Below, piece after piece: positions 43,116 to 45,061 of a stretch of 45,061 nucleotides of DNA (the first letter of the stretch is position 1; each line of letters opens with the position of its first letter). The notes under the pieces were generated by a model, which worked only from the letters and a program-made list of their open reading frames with translations, was not told the DNA's origin and searched no databases. This DNA is from Rubripirellula sp. (GTDB lineage Bacteria > Planctomycetota > Planctomycetia > Pirellulales > Pirellulaceae). The translations under genes were made by a program, and so were the position numbers. The stretch spans positions 1 through 45,061 of the forward strand of contig JAPKCI010000026.1 of NCBI GenBank assembly GCA_028823035.1, read 5' to 3'.

Positions 43116-43535
43116 ATGTTGCGAGCACTTGATATAAGCACATCTGCACTGGTGGCAGAACGCACACGATTGAACGCAGTAGCGGGAAATATCGCTAACA
43201 TTTCCACCTTGAAAAATGAAAAAGGTGAGGCGGAACCGTATCGAGCGAGGGAGGTTGTTTTTCAGACGGATGATGAAATCTCTATTCAGGGTGCTTCCGG
43301 TGTGAAGGTCGAGGAAATCAAGACAAGTGATGCCGAACCTCTGTACCGGTACCAGCCACAACATCCTTTGGCGATCAAAGAGGGGAAATGGAAAGGGTAC
43401 GTTGCTTATCCGAATATCGATCTGACCACTCAGATGGTTGACGCGTTGGAAGCAACGCGAGCCTACGAAGCAAACGTTGGAGTCATGGAAATTACCAAGA
43501 ATCTGAGTCGTGAGACGTTGACTATTCTTGCTTGA
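43116..43535 (+). CDS. flgC: Flagellar basal-body rod protein FlgC
   Basis: A 139-residue rod protein. The N-terminus has the rod motif RLNAVAGNIANISTLK, and the C-terminus has the FlgC ending YPNIDLTTQMVDALEATRAY, with the NVGVMEITKN helix. It polymerises above FlgB in the proximal rod. Gene order flgB-flgC-fliE-fliF is the classical basal-body order. Confidence 0.95.
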   Translation: MLRALDISTSALVAERTRLNAVAGNIANISTLKNEKGEAEPYRAREVVFQTDDEISIQGASGVKVEEIKTSDAEPLYRYQPQHPLAIKEGKWKGYVAYPNIDLTTQMVDALEATRAYEANVGVMEITKNLSRETLTILA

Positions 43536-43649
43536 CTTTGGTGCGTTTAAGGCTGGTGGCATTACTCCCCTTCCCTTCCCTGTGATTTTGAACTCAAACC
43601 TTTCCCGTTTCTCAAACCGAACCTGGCTCAGCTGGGCTGGGCTTTATCG

Positions 43650-43967
43650 ATGAGACCGATCAACGGAATCCAGCCGCCCATTCGCCCCGAGTCGCCGATT
43701 ACCGGCGGTAGCTCGAATGGGGTAAAAGCAGACTTCCATTCGGGAATCGATCAATTTGCTGAGGTGCTTTCGAACCAAGTTCAGGGTGTCAATTCAATGC
43801 AGGTGGATGCCAATGAGATGGTTCATTCACTCCTGACAGGCGGTGATGTCAACGAGGCGGAGGTGTTGACAGCAGTACAGAAAGCGGACCTTGCATTTCG
43901 CATGCTGTTACAGGTACGTAACAAGCTGATCGAAGCCTATCGAGAGGTTCAGCAAATTCAGATCTAG
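43650..43967 (+). CDS. fliE: Flagellar hook-basal body protein FliE
   Basis: A 105-residue protein. The C-terminal half is the FliE core: DVNEAEVLTAVQKADLAFRM followed by LLQVRNKLIEAYREVQ. FliE joins the MS ring to the rod. The Pro/Gly-rich N-terminal 25 residues are probably flexible. It follows flgC by 114 bases and precedes fliF by 65. Confidence 0.95.
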   Translation: MRPINGIQPPIRPESPITGGSSNGVKADFHSGIDQFAEVLSNQVQGVNSMQVDANEMVHSLLTGGDVNEAEVLTAVQKADLAFRMLLQVRNKLIEAYREVQQIQI

Positions 43968-44032
43968 GATTTTCTTTCAATTGCACTTCCCCGCCCTCTC
44001 GATAATTACCAAGTGACGGTTTCTGCTAATCC

Positions 44033-45061
44033 ATGAATTTTCTTAAGCAATCAACCGATCAGGCTCGCCAGGTTTTTGTATCGATGCCCATGCAATCACG
44101 GATCATTTCCGTGATGTTGGTTGCAGTGATCGCAATTGGACTGGCTTTTCTTGTCCGTGGGACAGACGCTAAATCCAAGCAACTGTTGTTCGGAGGTCGC
44201 TCGATGAGCGAGCAGGAACTTGATTCAATCGAAGTCGCTTTGAGTACCGCTGGATTGAATGAATGGGAAAGGGAAGGACGCCGGATTCACGTTCCCAGTG
44301 ATGCTAAAGCAGACTATTTTGCAGCACTCAAGGATGCGTCCAATCTGCCCGTTTCTCTTCGGACACAGGTCGATGAAGCAATCAAGTCGAGTAGCCCATT
44401 TGATTCTTCAGAACTCAGACGTTCCCGTGAAATGCACGCCAAAGAGCGGGATCTCGGCAGCAAGATTGCTACGTTTAGCGACATTCGCTGGGCCAGTGTT
44501 GAATATGATCGCGGTGAACGGATTGGCTTGTCCCGTGCGATTCCACAATCGGCTAGCGTGATCGTACAACCCGAAGGAAGCGGCTCATTGCCTCGGCAAC
44601 GCATTCTTGCGATCAAAGAATTGATTCGTGGTTCGTATGCAGGCATGGCAACCGATGAAGTGGTGGTCATTGATACCAATAGCACGACCGCTGGTATGGA
44701 TGCCGAAGAAGACGATCCAATGCTCAGGAAACAACGCGAGGCCGAGGCACATATTGAATACAAAGTGCGAAAGTTGCTGGTCGAGTACCCGGCACAAATT
44801 GCAGTCTCAGCGGAAATCGATCCAACGATGGACGCGCAATCGACAACGCTGAAAATTGATGCTGAGCCGACTAATTTGGTCAGTAGTACAAGCAAGGTTG
44901 AGACGACTCGCAATCAACAAATTCCAAGTGGGGTGCCTGGGGCAGACCCGAATGCGATTGGAAATCGGGCTGCCAGTATCCCAAGGGATTTAGAAGTACT
45001 GAACACAACGGAAGATCAGCGCGACACGAGTGGGATTGCCGGACAGCAGTACGAAATTTCA
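44033..45061 (+). CDS. fliF: Flagellar M-ring protein FliF, N-terminal 343 residues (3' truncated by window)
   Basis: The frame from ATG 44033 is open to the last base, giving 343 residues. The N-terminus is cytoplasmic, with a membrane helix at about 24-41 (ISVMLVAVIAIGLAFLV). The periplasmic YscJ/FliF domains follow, with QLLFGGRSMSEQELDSIEV, RELG-like text (EMHAKERDLGSKI), a typical WASVEYDRGERIGL segment and IKELIRGSYAGM. FliF builds the MS ring on which the export apparatus and rod assemble. The C-terminal FliG-binding part is outside the window. Confidence 0.9.
   Translation, partial: MNFLKQSTDQARQVFVSMPMQSRIISVMLVAVIAIGLAFLVRGTDAKSKQLLFGGRSMSEQELDSIEVALSTAGLNEWEREGRRIHVPSDAKADYFAALKDASNLPVSLRTQVDEAIKSSSPFDSSELRRSREMHAKERDLGSKIATFSDIRWASVEYDRGERIGLSRAIPQSASVIVQPEGSGSLPRQRILAIKELIRGSYAGMATDEVVVIDTNSTTAGMDAEEDDPMLRKQREAEAHIEYKVRKLLVEYPAQIAVSAEIDPTMDAQSTTLKIDAEPTNLVSSTSKVETTRNQQIPSGVPGADPNAIGNRAASIPRDLEVLNTTEDQRDTSGIAGQQYEIS

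Noticed and set aside
1-45061. tRNA, rRNA, CRISPR and insertion-sequence signatures
   Set aside because: No T-loop text, conserved rRNA stretches, spaced repeats or transposase motifs were found in the gaps by eye.

Overview
The window looks like a chromosomal segment of a planctomycete, most likely Pirellulaceae (Rhodopirellula/Blastopirellula-like). The evidence is gene content and style. There is a sulfatase with a CxPxR maturation motif, a DUF1080 (3-keto-disaccharide hydrolase) protein, and a Hanks-type kinase with a large extracellular tail. There is an ECF sigma/anti-sigma pair, many long secreted or membrane-anchored proteins of unknown function, a pyrophosphatase with an extra signal-like N-terminus, and frequent starts without a Shine-Dalgarno sequence. 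No rRNA, tRNA, insertion sequence, CRISPR array or prophage was seen. The taxonomic call is an inference from family knowledge.

Layout. (1) 1-914: end of gcvH overlapping a LipM-type octanoyltransferase gene. (2) 1235-5602: FHA-domain protein, ECF sigma factor, membrane anti-sigma-like protein and a large secreted alpha/beta-hydrolase-like protein whose nucleophile position is Gly. (3) 5880-9034: Tat-exported sugar isomerase-like protein and a single-span membrane protein with a degenerate J-like N-terminus. (4) 9317-12467: overlapping MoxR/Mg-chelatase-like AAA ATPase and VWA protein genes. (5) 12488-18934, minus strand: ftsH, rsgA and a small membrane protein in one apparent operon, then a long RecQ helicase. 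(6) 19035-20218: zinc MDR dehydrogenase overlapping a CPXCG protein. (7) 20639-23421: a tight run of three secreted proteins (DUF1573-like, Cys-rich, LolA-like), preceded by a 420-base region with a promoter-like pair overlapped by a 9-bp inverted repeat. (8) 23539-28799, minus strand: DHDPS-family lyase, membrane pyrophosphatase, sulfatase. (9) 29085-33167: Ser/Thr kinase, small c-type cytochrome, a clear rho-independent terminator, DUF1080 protein. (10) 33219-38717: lipoprotein (minus), bL28, GatC, NhaC-type antiporter, Pro-rich secreted protein, ComB. (11) 38784-45061: TPR membrane protein, FlgN-like chaperone candidate, degenerate HATPase protein, then flgB, flgC, fliE and the start of fliF, which runs off the window.

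How the genes work together. GcvH is the known substrate of LipM-type octanoyltransferases, so the first two genes form one lipoylation unit. The sigma/anti-sigma/secreted-protein trio looks like an envelope-sensing regulatory unit. The AAA/VWA pair resembles MoxR-VWA chaperone systems that remodel or metallate partner proteins. The last region is the head of a flagellar basal-body operon, with two or three unfamiliar proteins feeding into it.

The best candidates for something undescribed are the three-gene secreted cassette at 20639-23421 with its operator-like leader, the sigma/anti-sigma/pseudo-hydrolase unit, and the HATPase-like protein in front of flgB. All functional statements for these three are inference.
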